NCBI GenBank assembly: GCA_018881555.1
Contig: JACAXG010000064.1
Span: 1,488,001-1,552,000, forward strand
Source: Amblyornis subalaris
Taxonomy: Eukaryota; Chordata; Aves; Passeriformes; Ptilonorhynchidae
DNA length: 64,000 bases
Reading direction: 5' to 3'
The position numbers and the translations under genes were made by a program. Positions 1 through 12,478 of this stretch are shown here, one piece after another. A model generated the notes under the pieces. The model did no database searches, had not been told where the DNA came from, and saw nothing but the letters and a program-made list of their open reading frames with translations. Position 1 is the stretch's first letter, and the number at the start of each line of letters is the position of its first letter.

Positions 1-2270
1 TGCTGTATTTTTCCATGTCAGAACAACCTGTTGATTACCTCATTGCCGGGATAAACAAGTTCAGATTTACCACTGATTACATTCAAAACACTTCCATGCT
101 CACTGCAAAACTCCTTTAACAGTGCAGCTGACTGCTTCAAGAAACAGCTTGTTTCTCCAAGAAACTGGGGACTCAGCTAGTCCACAAAAATCTCTGAAGG
201 CTGAACTTTCCAACAGCAGACATGAGAGAATTTGTTTCCCTCATCATCACATGTCTTATGTTCAACTGGAGAGATGAACCCCACCACAGTGGGGTATAAC
301 AAAAATATTTAAATTAACTGAAGACATTGCCAGCATCTCAGCATCACTCAGTGCAGCCAGAACTTCCATAGAGCAGCTTGGCTGACATCCTTTTGTCGGG
401 ACATCAGTTCTCCGGTGCATTTCCCCGTTTAAAAAAGTTTACAAAAACTCCTACGGATGTTAAGCAGCAAAAAATAATTTGATTTGGAATCTATCTTTGT
501 AATGAACCCTAAAATTATTTTCAGGAGTTCAACAAATGACCCTCCACAACTCTTGCTCCTCTCTTCAAATGACCTCACAGGAGAGGGAGGACAAATTTCC
601 TGTCTTCTCCTTCTGTACTCCAAATGAGTCTTGGCTCTCTTCCCTCCCCACAACAACCTCGTGAGAACAAAAGACCTCAAAGTAAAACATGTCACTAATT
701 GTCCCACAATGGGATACAAAGGAATATTTCAAGTCATGTGGAAACCTGAGAGGGGAATATGAAGATCTCTAATTAACATCTTGGGATACAGGGAAAAAAA
801 AAGGCTGATCCTTTCATTTGTTTGTCTGCAGAACACTCAATGATGAAAGACAGAAAAATGAGTGAACAAAATAATCACTGAGCCCAAATTATCATTTCTT
901 ACTATAAAATGACAGGGAGCAAAATGTTTCTCTATCCTAAAATAGAGGGAAAAGAGTGTCACTTCTCAGAAACACTGCTTATATACATCTCCAAGAACAG
1001 TTACAATGCACACAGTAAATAATCCCAATTATTGGCTTAAAAAGTACAGCAAATTGTAAGTTTAAGCTTTTGTGAAAGCTAAAATGATAATTTTCACTAG
1101 TCAGCAGAATAATCTCACTGTAGAAAAAGGCATCTATTTTCCAGATAGTCTTTTAATGGCCTAAAGGATGTCACTTTTCCTAAGTAGTATAATACCAGTT
1201 TTCCCTGCCATAGGCAGTGTTACTGTAGCAGCTACTNTTGCCCTGTCTCTAAGTTAATGGAAGCAAACTGCCTTTCAGACCTTAAAATAAAAAGACTGTG
1301 GAGTATTCCACACATTTGATCCATTTTACAGGAATGCAAATAAGCCAGAGAACAGGATGGGGTTGGAATGCACCAAGNAATATGGATACTACAAGATGGA
1401 TCCCAGGGACTGCTCTCCAGGGACTCAGAAAGATTTGGCAGTGCCAGCACCAATCTGCTGACAATCCCAGACTTTTATTGGCATTTCTGCTTCCATCTCC
1501 TCCACCCTTCCCATTGCCAGCACCATGGCCAGTTGTACCACTTCATTATAAATCAAATAAATTACAGAGAGTGTTTTAACACGTGCAGCACCCAAAAACT
1601 TCCATCACTAGTCCTCATTTTACAGGGAAGCAATGGAAGAATCCCCTGCAAATTCCCTCTCAGCAGGCATAGGAGGGCAAAACTTAAGTTCTAAAGCAAC
1701 CACTCTGTAAAACAGAAAAGAGAAACAACACATCGAAACTTCCAAGTTATTTTACTTTCTAAACATCCAAAGTGGGAAGCAAAGAGGGCAGAGTAAGCAG
1801 GATGCAGCATTATCCTTTGCAGGTCTGTAGGCAGAGAATATGAAAACACTTACAGTCNCCAGCAATAACAACAGAAACGAAGAAAACAATTTCCTGCTAC
1901 CTACACCCTGTCAGGATGGGAGATTTCAAAGTGATGGTGATGAATGGAGAGAGAGTAAATTACAAAAGGAAGAGAAAGTGACCAAACCTGGCAAAAAGTT
2001 ATAATTTAAATAAAAGTAGAATGAAGGAAACATTAAGACTGAGGAGAGAATCAAAAAGATACAGGGACGGGGAAAAAAAACCTCCTGAACCTGATTGAAA
2101 AGGCCTCTTTTTAAATATTAATCAGATATTAACAAAAATCAATGTCCAAAGAAAAAAATTCACAAAAGGATAGTCTAAGAGTGCGGCGTGTCGAAAAGCA
2201 TTATATATATGGGTTGAAAACCTTGGTACAAATACAAATTCCAGGGAATGACTGCCCATTCTGATGATGG

Positions 2271-2354
2271 GCAAAGATNTAGAATTATTGCTTAGATAGC
2301 AATAATATAGCTTAGATAGCAATAATAGCAAAGATATAGAATTATTGCTTAGAA
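2271..2354. repeat. 57-bp imperfect tandem repeat
   Basis: GCAAAGAT-TAGAATTATTGC recurs at 2328. Between the two copies CTTAGATAGCAATAATA is itself repeated (2291 and 2311). The second outer unit is partial. Confidence 0.85.
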
Positions 2355-3447
2355 AGGGGAAATATTTATCTTTTTTGTTGTGTTTTTTTGTTTTGGGTTG
2401 GGTTTTTTGTTTGTTTGGGGGTTTTTTTGTAAGATTAACAAAAGCCCTTTTCTAGGAGGAGAAGGTTAATTTTAAAGCCCGGTGTATGTTTCACCTGCTT
2501 TTGTGTAGTAGATCCATCAGAACAAAAATTAAAACTCATAGAAACCTAGGAGCTATGTACACATTGTAACAATTAAAAGCACTTACCATTCAAGAAATAG
2601 ATAATAAATGAGTTTAGAATCGATAGACAACTCAGTACAATTTCTAACCAACAGAAAAAATATTTTGCAATAAGAATAAAAATCACTGTCCTTAAAAGGT
2701 TTAAATACTTGCAACACATATACAGTCTGCCTTGATAAATGACTGTTTAAAAAGACTTATTGAAAGGGTTTATATCCGTTACAACGTAATGATCAAAGGA
2801 TATTTAAACTGAAAATATTAAATCCACTGGAAAATATAACTAANCCAATCAAAGAGATGCAAAGAAATTTTATAACCTTATTTGTAGTTTAATTTCTATC
2901 TGTTACATATTGTCCCAAAAACTCGGAATGAAAAATTTCAAAAGGTTTGACAACTACAAAAACAATGCAAAAAAAGCAAGAGCCATAAAAACAAAATTAC
3001 AAAACAATATCATAAGAACAAGAATATTTTGGTGACTATTGAGAACTACTGAGACTGCTTTTTAAAAAAGAAAAAAGCCAACTCTTTCCAGATAAAAGGA
3101 ACAAGTACTGTGTGTTTCTGTCCATTCCTTAGTAAAGTAAAATAGAGAAAATTCAACCTGAGTTTGAGTCAACATATTTCCACTTGGTTGTGCTTTGAGA
3201 GTCACCAAGGCAAAAAGCATTCCAAATTTACTGCTATTTTACTTATCCTACAATACTTTTTGACAAGTGCATTCCTTGCAATTCACANGGTTTTACTTTG
3301 AACTTAATATTCATACAGAGATTTGCAGACACAAAAGCCTCTCTCTTTAACCAAGTTTCTCAATTGCACGACTTCAGAGTGCAGCACAACTGTCCCAAAG
3401 AAGAGAACAGTGCAGGGACACCCTGACCAAAAACCAAGGTCCCCTTT

Positions 3448-3497
3448 TTCACATGATCATCTTTTCTAAGATGNAAATTGTGTAATGATCATGTGAA
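3448..3497. repeat. 13-bp perfect inverted repeat (hairpin)
   Basis: TTCACATGATCAT (3448-3460) and its complement ATGATCATGTGAA (3485-3497) are separated by 24 bases, one of them ambiguous. Confidence 0.85.
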
Positions 3498-3752
3498 GAA
3501 GATAAATCAAGCAACCCTAGGTTACAGCCAGAAGCAGGAATCCTAGGTAGGTATTTTATGGCAAATAATGGTTAATAATGAGCTTTACATCACTGTAGCA
3601 GGGTTGTAAGAATCAATACTCACAACAGCCTGCTTAATCTGAAATATATTTTCCCACAGAGATTGGAATTGCTTTTCCTTCAATTCTATTTTTCTTGCCT
3701 GTAGTTTTCTTTGTAGGAAAAGTGAGGAAATGGCTGGGGAACCATGTCAAGA

Positions 3753-3804
3753 AAATTTAAAACTGGGGAAGGATAACGAAATTTAAAACTGGGAAAGGAT
3801 AATG
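3753..3804. repeat. 26-bp tandem duplication
   Basis: Two adjacent copies (3753-3778 and 3779-3804) of AAATTTAAAACTGGGRAAGG plus six bases, differing at two sites. Confidence 0.9.
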
Positions 3805-4125
3805 AGCTACTGAGATCAGATTTTAACATCAGGATTACATTCAGAGCACATGGAAATTACATTTAAACACTCTACAAAAGCAAGTTAAATGAGCTGTACA
3901 CATCAGTACCAACTGTTCTGTATTTTGTTATTTTCAGTACTACTAGATTCATAGCCAGAACAAATTTACTTGAGATGCTGCTAGAACTTAGTGATGAACC
4001 TTAAAGAAAGGAAAACTTTTATATTCCTTGACATGTGTGCAACGTTTAAAAAGAAAAACAGGCCCCCAAATGCCATCAGTAGTGTATAAAGAAATAGGAG
4101 GGTTAAATCCAGTGCAAGCACTCAC

Positions 4126-4236
4126 CGCTGACACTCCCCAGCATGCAGAATTAAATCCTCGTTGTTCCTGGCACTGATGGTCAACTCATGCTCTGTAGAA
4201 TTGAAGACATCAAGAAGGAGGTGACACTGCCGGGTG
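4126..4236 (-). CDS. TRAPPC9: TRAPPC9 internal exon (downstream of the two seen)
   Basis: This is an internal coding exon of TRAPPC9 (NIBP), the subunit 9 of the TRAPP II tethering complex, which acts in Golgi/endosome vesicle traffic. Read on the minus strand it starts right after an AG acceptor (complement of 4237-4238) and ends before a GTGAGTGC donor (complement of 4118-4125). With the two bases AG carried over from the exon at 15605-15747, the frame gives [19 protein letters not shown], then [18 protein letters not shown] and an R codon split by the donor. I recall almost the same string in human TRAPPC9, including the run [10 protein letters not shown]. The exon is 111 bases, enters in phase 2 and leaves in phase 2. 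The next exon should begin by completing Arg, but I find no candidate between here and the left edge. No stop or frameshift is present, so this looks like a live exon. Confidence 0.95.
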
Positions 4237-4615
4237 CTGCTCATATGCAGGTAAAAAAGAATAGCACAATTTTAATGATGATATTATTCTATGTCTATCA
4301 AAATTAATATTTATACATGAATAGAAATATAGATGCAAAAAATACATACATTCACATAAAGGTTTTAGTTCCTACTCCAATTATAAGAGTATCTTAATCT
4401 TTGCTTAAAACAACCTTTTTTAATAATTGGGTTTTTTTTTAACCAAATCTAAACAGAAGGGTATATCCTAAAGAGAAGTTCCATGACAATTATGACCTGC
4501 AGAATATCAAGCCCCATAGCATTTGATCTCCTGCATATACTCCCAATTTGCAGCTTTCAGATTCACTTCTGTGGAAAAAGCCACAGATTTTTTTCAGTTC
4601 TTTGCGCATTCACAT

Positions 4616-4630
4616 AAAAAAAAAAAAAAA
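4616..4630. repeat. A15 homopolymer
   Basis: Fifteen consecutive A. It is not linked to a recognisable retrotransposed body. Confidence 0.9.
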
Positions 4631-7600
4631 GTTTTATTATTTTAAATTGCCTTGACATTACCTCTTTAAGAACCAGATTTGCAAGCAAAAATTTAAATTG
4701 GTTTAAATTCAGTGTCAAGGATCAATTCCATTTCCTACCATTTACAGAACAAAACAAGCTGGCAATTACTAGAACCACTACTCTTGAGAGAGAGAACTCT
4801 GTCCCCTCTGTAAGACAAGCAAACACAGGCACCTCTCACAGGAAAACTTACATTTGTCAGCTACTAGCCTTAAAATCCAAATTTTCCCAGAAGCATTTGG
4901 TATAAACATACCAACTGCATTTCTGGTACCCTCAGAAAATAATACTGAATAATACGAAGTTACAGAATAGAAGCTTTACTGCAAAACTTTATTCTAATAA
5001 GCTTTTAAATGAAAATTAATAGACCTTTATAATATTTACCAGTCTCATTAATTAAGTTAATAGTAAAAAAAATAATGCTTTACTAATTTAGTAATTATTT
5101 AATAAAATTAAATATGAATTAGTTTAATTACTATTTTATTCTAATTAATATTTTGGAAAATTTTATTCCCGTTTACAACCTTTTCTTCCTTGTGAGACTA
5201 AGCAGAAATAGCAGCATTCCGTGATAATAATATAATACATACAAAAAATTATGGGACCAGATACCAAAATGCTAAATACAATCAGACAGCTGCAATAACT
5301 CTTTACCAATCTACTCTAAAATTAAAAACTTCCCAAGAAGCTACTGAATAACACAGAAATATCCCCAAAAGGAAAGAAAGAGGAATATGTTGGTGAGGTT
5401 AGAGGTGTCAGAGCCATCCTTCAAAGTGAATGTTCAAGCTACAGTTGTGTCTTGGGCAATCAAGAATATTTAACCTATTGCACAATAATTTACAACTGAA
5501 CTGAAATGTGATTCCAAAAGCAATTAAACTCAAAGAGGTGCAAGAGTTTAAGAACTGTTCTGCTCTGGACTCAGGTGCTCTGGTTCATAATACAACTCCC
5601 TTCTGAAAATCAGGAGATGTCCTTTCCAGAGCACACACAGGAGGAAGTGGTTTGCCAACCCTGGAGTCAGGAACGCTCCCAGGACAAGCACAGGAGGTCA
5701 AGGTTTAGGTCACAAAGTGACATTAATGCCACCTGCAAGCAGGCACTGCAAGACAAGCAAGCACTGCCGGGGTCAGTATCATGTCTCTCAGCAAAAATAA
5801 AAAGCAAAAGTGGAGGTGGAGGCCTTTTTTAATATATATTTTAAGAGATTTCTCTCTCTTTGTGTAAAACCCCAATGACTACTGAATATAGAGGGGATTG
5901 CAGGAAGGCAGCTGAGTGCCTGAGGCCAACATGTCAAAACTCAAGAATTTAGAACAAATAAGAAGTCATGGCTCTTGTTAGAAACTTCCCTCCTTAACAA
6001 TTCACAAGAAAGAAATCACTGGAAGGGCAGTACTTGAGTCAGTAGCAATCCTGGTACCAGAAAGGAATGAAAAAGAAAAGGGGGAAAAGCTTTTATCAGC
6101 TTCTATCTCATCACTGGGAGAGTGGGATGAGACCTGTGAAGTCTCAGACAACTTCTGCATCTCCAGTAGGTACGACGTGAGGATCTGGAAGAGAAACTTC
6201 CAGTGCAGATAATGTTTACAAAACTCAATATGGAAAGAATTTGTTATTTCTGTCACAGCAAACCCAAACAACTGTCTGAAAGAACATCCAAGCCTCCTGC
6301 AGTATCTTTTGGCAGCAGAACCAAAGTTTTGCAAATAAAACAATTCATGCCACAAAGGACCTACACAAGCAGCCAACCCTACAGGACTAAACAACATCAC
6401 TAATATTAAAAATTCCCAGATATGAATTCTTGAAAATTATTCATCATCATGACATTTATTTCCTCCTCTTCCAACACTACATAAAATAGACACGTAGGAG
6501 AAACAATTCTTTCCTTGTCAATTTTAAGTTAATCCTCCAGGGAAATCTTTAAGTAGAAAAATAAAAATCGAAGTTACAGAATTATTACAGTACCTTGAAA
6601 ACTTAGAAGAATAAGATATTAGTGTAAAAAAAATGAAAGTAACATTAAGACAGTAAAAAAAGATAGAATTAGATCTTCAGAATTAATACAGAATAGTATC
6701 AAAGAGACTATTAGAGCAAAGAAAACCAAACACAATTAAAGGTTACAGAAGTATTTTAGTTAAAACAACAAGCTTCAAACAGAAGCTGCAACCAAGTAAG
6801 GAAACCAAGAAAGCGTAAGTTTTAGGAAATTAGATGTAATGTCAAAATAAAGTTTAAAAAAAAAGAAACACTCATGTTGCTAAAGAACAATTTGCTGAAG
6901 ATCCGAAAACTAGCATGAATTTCTTCCTTCTTTTTTAGCATGCTACAATCAGTAGGACTTTGTAGAACTGATGATGCTGAGTTATGAAAGTTCCAGGAAA
7001 ACAAAGAATTAACAAGAAAGCCAAATAGTTAATAGCAATTTTCCCTGCAGCAGAACACACAAAAGGCCATCCTTTGCAAGAAAGGAATTAAAGAACCTAT
7101 TTCAGTGCCAGTAAAGGAGACTTGAGGGGCAAATCAAATTCATGCAAGGGTGATAAAGGAACTTCAGTGAGATTTTGCTGAACTACTCTTTTTAAGTTCA
7201 GTCAGCAACCTGTTGCTTACACCAAGCTCTTTACCAGAGAATTTCAAACATCATATTGTTTTTTAAGGATTTTAAGACAATTGACTAAACCTTAGACCAC
7301 CAGCACTGACCTCAGCACTATGTAAATTAGGGGTTTTTTAAAGTGTGCAAGCTTAAAAAAAAAAGTTAAAGCACTCAAAATAATAAATGGATCTAAAGTT
7401 GATTAAATTCTATACCATAATGGCCTACTGACATGTTTGGCAGAGAAATGCCAGTCATAGGCCACGGATTTCTGAAACTGGGAAAGACTGGCCCACACAT
7501 ATACACAATTTCTTTTCCCTTTTCCAAACTATCCATCAATATACAATAGTTTACACTAAATATTTAGCTGGTGGAGGAGGGTGGATTTTGAGTGCTTTAA

Positions 7601-10600
7601 GTCTGCTTAAGTAGGTGTTAGGTCAATGTTGCCATTCATCCCAGAGAGGACAAAGAACACCATCTCCCACATCTCACACCATGGGAAGGGTCATCAGTGG
7701 CTTCCCAGTCTTTTTCAGGGGTCATTTTACTGTTACCAGCTCCATTTGAAAGTTTGGGTTGAACACATCCAGAATAAGTCAGTTTGTGTTCGGGTGGGTT
7801 GATTTTGTGGTTTAGCACGGTATTAAACACCCAATTTTAAACCATCATCTGGTTTTATTCCGTAAACTTAAAGACTTGGAAGCATTTCAGAAACAATGTG
7901 AATTAGTACAGAGTTTTCTAACTGAAAACCACAAGAATCTCATCTCCCACATATCCACGTTCCTATCACCTCATCAGACACTCCCCAAACTTTCTCACCC
8001 ACCCATCAACCCCAGTGGGCAGTGAAACGTGTGGGGCTGGCCCTGAGCTCAGCCAGGCCACCCGGCACAGGGAACAGAGCAGGAAACTGCTGAGCCTCTG
8101 CCTTTCCTCACTGGGATTAAACTGGGGTCTCTCTTCTCTGTCCAGTTGCCAATCTCCAGGAATATATTGAACTTTTCCCTGAAGATGGCTGAAATTCTTC
8201 AAAAGATTCATAGGGGAGAGGGGGAACCACTAAAGCGATCATATAAATAATATTTCCTTATGAAATAAAATGTAAAATTACACAGAAAAATAGAGTAGAA
8301 ACCATAACACATCTGTCTTTTCTGAACAGAAGGGTATACAAATTATTGCCTTATATTAAAAGTCCAAATTAAATGAAGATGAGTTAAAGCTATATCAGAC
8401 CATATATAGACACTAGAATAAAGAACAGAAGTTCTTGAAGGGGTTTTACTCTTCTTTCCATCTATCATGTTGATTGCTAATGGGAAGGAAATGTCCGGGT
8501 GAAATAAACTGAGCCTAAGGGGAAGAATACTAAAAATCACAGCACCCAAACACTTTCCATTTTGATAATCTTCCTTATTTGTTCCTGATGTTTGCTTTTG
8601 AAAAATCCCCCATAAATTCCATGTTCAAGATTTTCTTTTACAAGTGACACAAAACTGCAGAAGGTTGTACAGGTGAAAACTAGAATGACAAGGAAACATT
8701 TTCAGTAGGTTGATTTATCATCTGAACATGTCAGAATAACAAGCAAATTTAAGTCAATACTGATAGCAAACAATAAAAATTAAGAAGTCTTTTTTTATTG
8801 AAAATTGAGTTAATTCAACAGTGTCTTAGAGATTTATTGTATAAATGAATTTCTCTTATCGTCTACTGCAGAATTCAGAATATAGCACAAGCAAAAGTTA
8901 GCAGCACAATGAATCATGCTGTATTTTTAAAATCTTACAATGCCAGTTACGGTTCCAAAAACTGTCACAAAACTGGGGCCATGGGAACTTCAGGCGAGTG
9001 ACAATTACACTGTGATCTAGAAATCTTCAGGAGGATTGTGATTACTTGAAATGGCAGCAGAGGATATTCTTCAGTAACATTTAACACAGAATTAAAGCCC
9101 AAACGCAGCTGCCGTGCTGCAGTGATGGCTCACTTCAGTGAACAATCTCACCGCAGCTCCATCTCCAGCTTAGTTTTAAAGTCACTTTCAACAAGAGACT
9201 CTCAGGAGGGTTGGCAAGTTTTCTGCAGCCTGACTCATCTCACTTTCCCCATCAACTGAAATCATGGAGTATTTTCACATCCATGCTTTTTTTTTTTTTC
9301 TTTTCTTTTTTTCTGTTTTCTTTGAACAGCCATCACGACTCCAAATGGGCGAGCAGACAGGAAAGAGAAGCTTTGGCAGTGATGACAGACATTGGTGTGA
9401 CAGATGACAACCCTACTGTCCAAACTCCACTGACCAACACAAAGAGCAACACAGCAGAACTACGATTTCTGTTGGTGCTACTGTGTCTTCAGGAGGATCT
9501 CTTTAATATTTAATAAACTATCTAAAAATGAAGTTTTCAAGACTAACTTTAGATTATTAAGTCAGTTTAGTCACCTTACTGGCAAAAGGTCTTTTCACAT
9601 ATTCCAAGAAGTGTCCTCATCTGACTTCTCCCAGTTGCAAACCTTTTCACTTATGCTAAATATTCCCAGCACATCTATAAATATTTGCAGATTTATGTTC
9701 TCACATCTCCTTGTGTCAAACCATACATATTTAACATTTTGATCTCAAAAATCAATTCTCTCCATCCGTAAGCTACTTTTTGCTGTTCTTTCATGAACCC
9801 ACTGCAATTAGCAGAGGTTAAGTTACCAAGATGATTTAACCATAACCTCCCACGTGTCATGAGCTACCACTCAGTAGAATCTATATTGAGCTCAATAGTG
9901 TATAAATAAGGAATATATTTTAGAATGACACCCAGTCCTGAGAACATTAATATAAATGCTTGACAGATTTTTCTAATGATTTATCAGTATAATTGCACCA
10001 AATGAGAGCTTTATTTGCTTTATTTAGTTGAATTTGCCTGGTTCTTCTTTTGACTGACTTTATTATTAATAATTTTCATTAGCAAAACAGCAGATTTAAT
10101 ACTAATTATTTTCTCCGTGTAGAAACATCACATCACTTTAAACTGGTCATATCTTGTCTTCCTCCAAACTAAACATCTTGCTCTTCAAGCACCCAAACAA
10201 AAGACGTTTTTCTCCACCCTTCAAAGCTCTATGATATTTTGAACACCAAAATGCTAAGAAAGAGAAGACTATAAACAGCTGCCTATCAGTAGGTGGTTGA
10301 TTCTCATCCTGAATGTAGCAAATGTGAACATTTAATTTGAAAATCTGGCCATATAAACCCAAGAAGGGTTTCAGAAAATTCTACAGAACTTTTTATCATG
10401 TAACAAAAAGGTCTGTTAGAGCATAACTGAAGAAACATGCTGTTACTCTTTTCCTTGTATGATTTGTAAATATGTAATGATCAGGATTTCTGATCCAAAC
10501 CTGATGTGTTGCAATTCATTGTAGTGAAAATGGGGGCAATCTTGGAAACTGGAACAGAAATTCTGAAAATTATGTCTGATTTCATTAAGCCTCAAAGTTT

Positions 10601-12125
10601 CATCCATCCGGCTGAGGACCTCCTGAGAATCCTCACCACAGCAAAGGTTTTTGTTTCCCTGTCTCCAAACTCTCAGTGGAATCAAGTTGGAAAAACTGCA
10701 TCCTGACTTTAAACACAACACAGTGAGAAGTCTTAGACTAGGGAGCACACTACAGGCTCTGTTATGAACTGATGCCTTCTTGACAAAACCAAATAATTTC
10801 GTTTAATGATCTACATTAATGAAAGGGAGCTTACCTTGAACCTATGTTTAGATGAACGGACACTTTGAATTTAACAGTGTCAGACCTGCTCCCATTCCTT
10901 TTTTTTTCATTGACTCCAATACAAGAACAGAGCCTAAGCCTCAGCACTTGCCAGAAGAGATCTGCAGCTGACGTCTCAGCAGCTGTGTGGTGGCTTTAAT
11001 ATAGGAAGGAAAGTATTCTGCCTCAAAAAAGAATTAAATACTAAAAAATCACCTTGTTTATCATCTTGAATTTGTAGAATTTACAGGTGAGAATATTATT
11101 ACATATCTGGATGCCCCACTTTGCTTAAAAGTGAAGGCACCATCCCTGTTGCACGGAGGATTGGCTTCATCTACAAGTTCAGGCTGTCTCACCACATTTG
11201 TAATGAGCAAGACCAAAATTTTCTGGCCTTTGTAGGCTCTTAGACAATTTTGTACTGATGGTATAATGGCAAGGGACACAAGGAGACCAGTAGCCCCCTC
11301 ACAGTGTGCAGAGCACACCTTTATTTGAATTCCCGTCAGACGTGCAGTATTTTTTCTGGAATTTTTTCACCCTCTTTTATAAAGGCAATAAGGAAGGACA
11401 TTCAATGCCCATGAAAACTGGCAGATAACACCTTTGAGAGAAACTACAGCTATAAAGGAAATGGTTCAAGACAACCTATACAGCAGAAGTTTCAACAGCA
11501 GACTTGCTTAGAGCTAACAGGGTATCAAAATGGAGAGGTGAATCACACAAAGCCATCAACAGAATGTTTCCCACACACAGAACCATTTGCATCCCATCTC
11601 CACTGGCAGTCTAGGATCAGATCAGGGGATCCCCACGGTCAGTCTGTAACCTGCTGGTAACAGTGCTGTTTTGAGGCCTGGAATCACAGCAGTAGTTTTG
11701 GGGCTAAGGCCTCAATTAACGTGCTATGGCCGATTGTAGAAGACAATCAACACAGTTTCACTATATAGATTTATCTGCATTTTATGGTAAATAAGTGGCT
11801 AAACAAGTAGATTCCCTGAAGCCCTTCAAGACTTCATTGAGCTGTAGGACAGAGTGGGAGAATTTTCAACATTAACTCATTATCTCTTATACCCCATTCC
11901 AGGGCTGCTTCAAACTCCTGCATCCCTCATGATGCCTCCTGGGACATTCCCCTCCCTCGCACACATGAACAAGCAGAGCCAAGAATTACAGGTAGCATGA
12001 TCAGAGGGAACAGTTTCCCAGCACAAGGCTGCTCTGCCAGTCCCTTTGGATGTAAGCAGCTGAGGGAGCACGGGGTGATACCCAGTGAAGGACCCTTTAC
12101 TGACAGAACATTGTCTGTCCTGACA

Positions 12126-12261
12126 GGAGAGCTGAGACCTGAAGCAGAGTCAGGTGTTGGGAGAGCTGAGACCTGAACCAGAATTAGATGCTGGGAGAGA
12201 TGAGATCTGGATCAGAATTAGATGCTGGGAGAGCTGAGATCTGGATCAGAATCAAGCAGCA
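12126..12261. repeat. Minisatellite, four copies of a 34-bp unit
   Basis: Units start at 12126, 12160, 12194 and 12228, each opening GGAGAGMTGAGAYCTGRA. The last two share ATCTGGATCAGAATYA, so the array looks to have grown stepwise. The exact 34-base spacing throughout makes it certain. Confidence 0.95.
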
Positions 12262-12461
12262 GATCAGGCCCTGCAGCATGGTAAGGGCTGCATCAAACCA
12301 ATCACAACGCCCCTGTAGACCAGCACAGACAAAGGTTAAAAGGATCTGTTGTCATGATTAAACTTATCTTAAGATATACTGAAGATGTAGTTAATGAAAC
12401 TTCTCCCTGTGAGGCAGAAATTTGTGCATGAGTGGAAGATATAATTTTGCTTAGATATTTT

Positions 12462-12478
12462 AAAAAAAAAAAAAAAAA
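12462..12478. repeat. A17 homopolymer
   Basis: Seventeen consecutive A. Confidence 0.9.

Larger units (their letters stand above)
1..4125 (-). other. TRAPPC9: TRAPPC9 intron, 3' of the 4126 exon (continues past the left edge)
   Basis: AT-rich intron sequence with no convincing exon on either strand and no intact transposon. It holds seven isolated ambiguous bases (1237-3474), an imperfect repeat at 2271-2354, a T/G-rich low-complexity tract at about 2371-2430, an inverted repeat at 3448-3497 and a 26-bp tandem duplication at 3753-3804. The expected next TRAPPC9 exon was looked for and not seen. Confidence 0.8.

Noticed and set aside
6002..6400. 132-codon open frame on the minus strand
   Set aside because: No family resemblance, and it lies inside the TRAPPC9 intron without splice support.
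10828..10905. Possible minus-strand exon before a GTAAGCTCC donor-like site
   Set aside because: The translation does not match the expected neighbouring TRAPPC9 sequence, and no good acceptor frames it.
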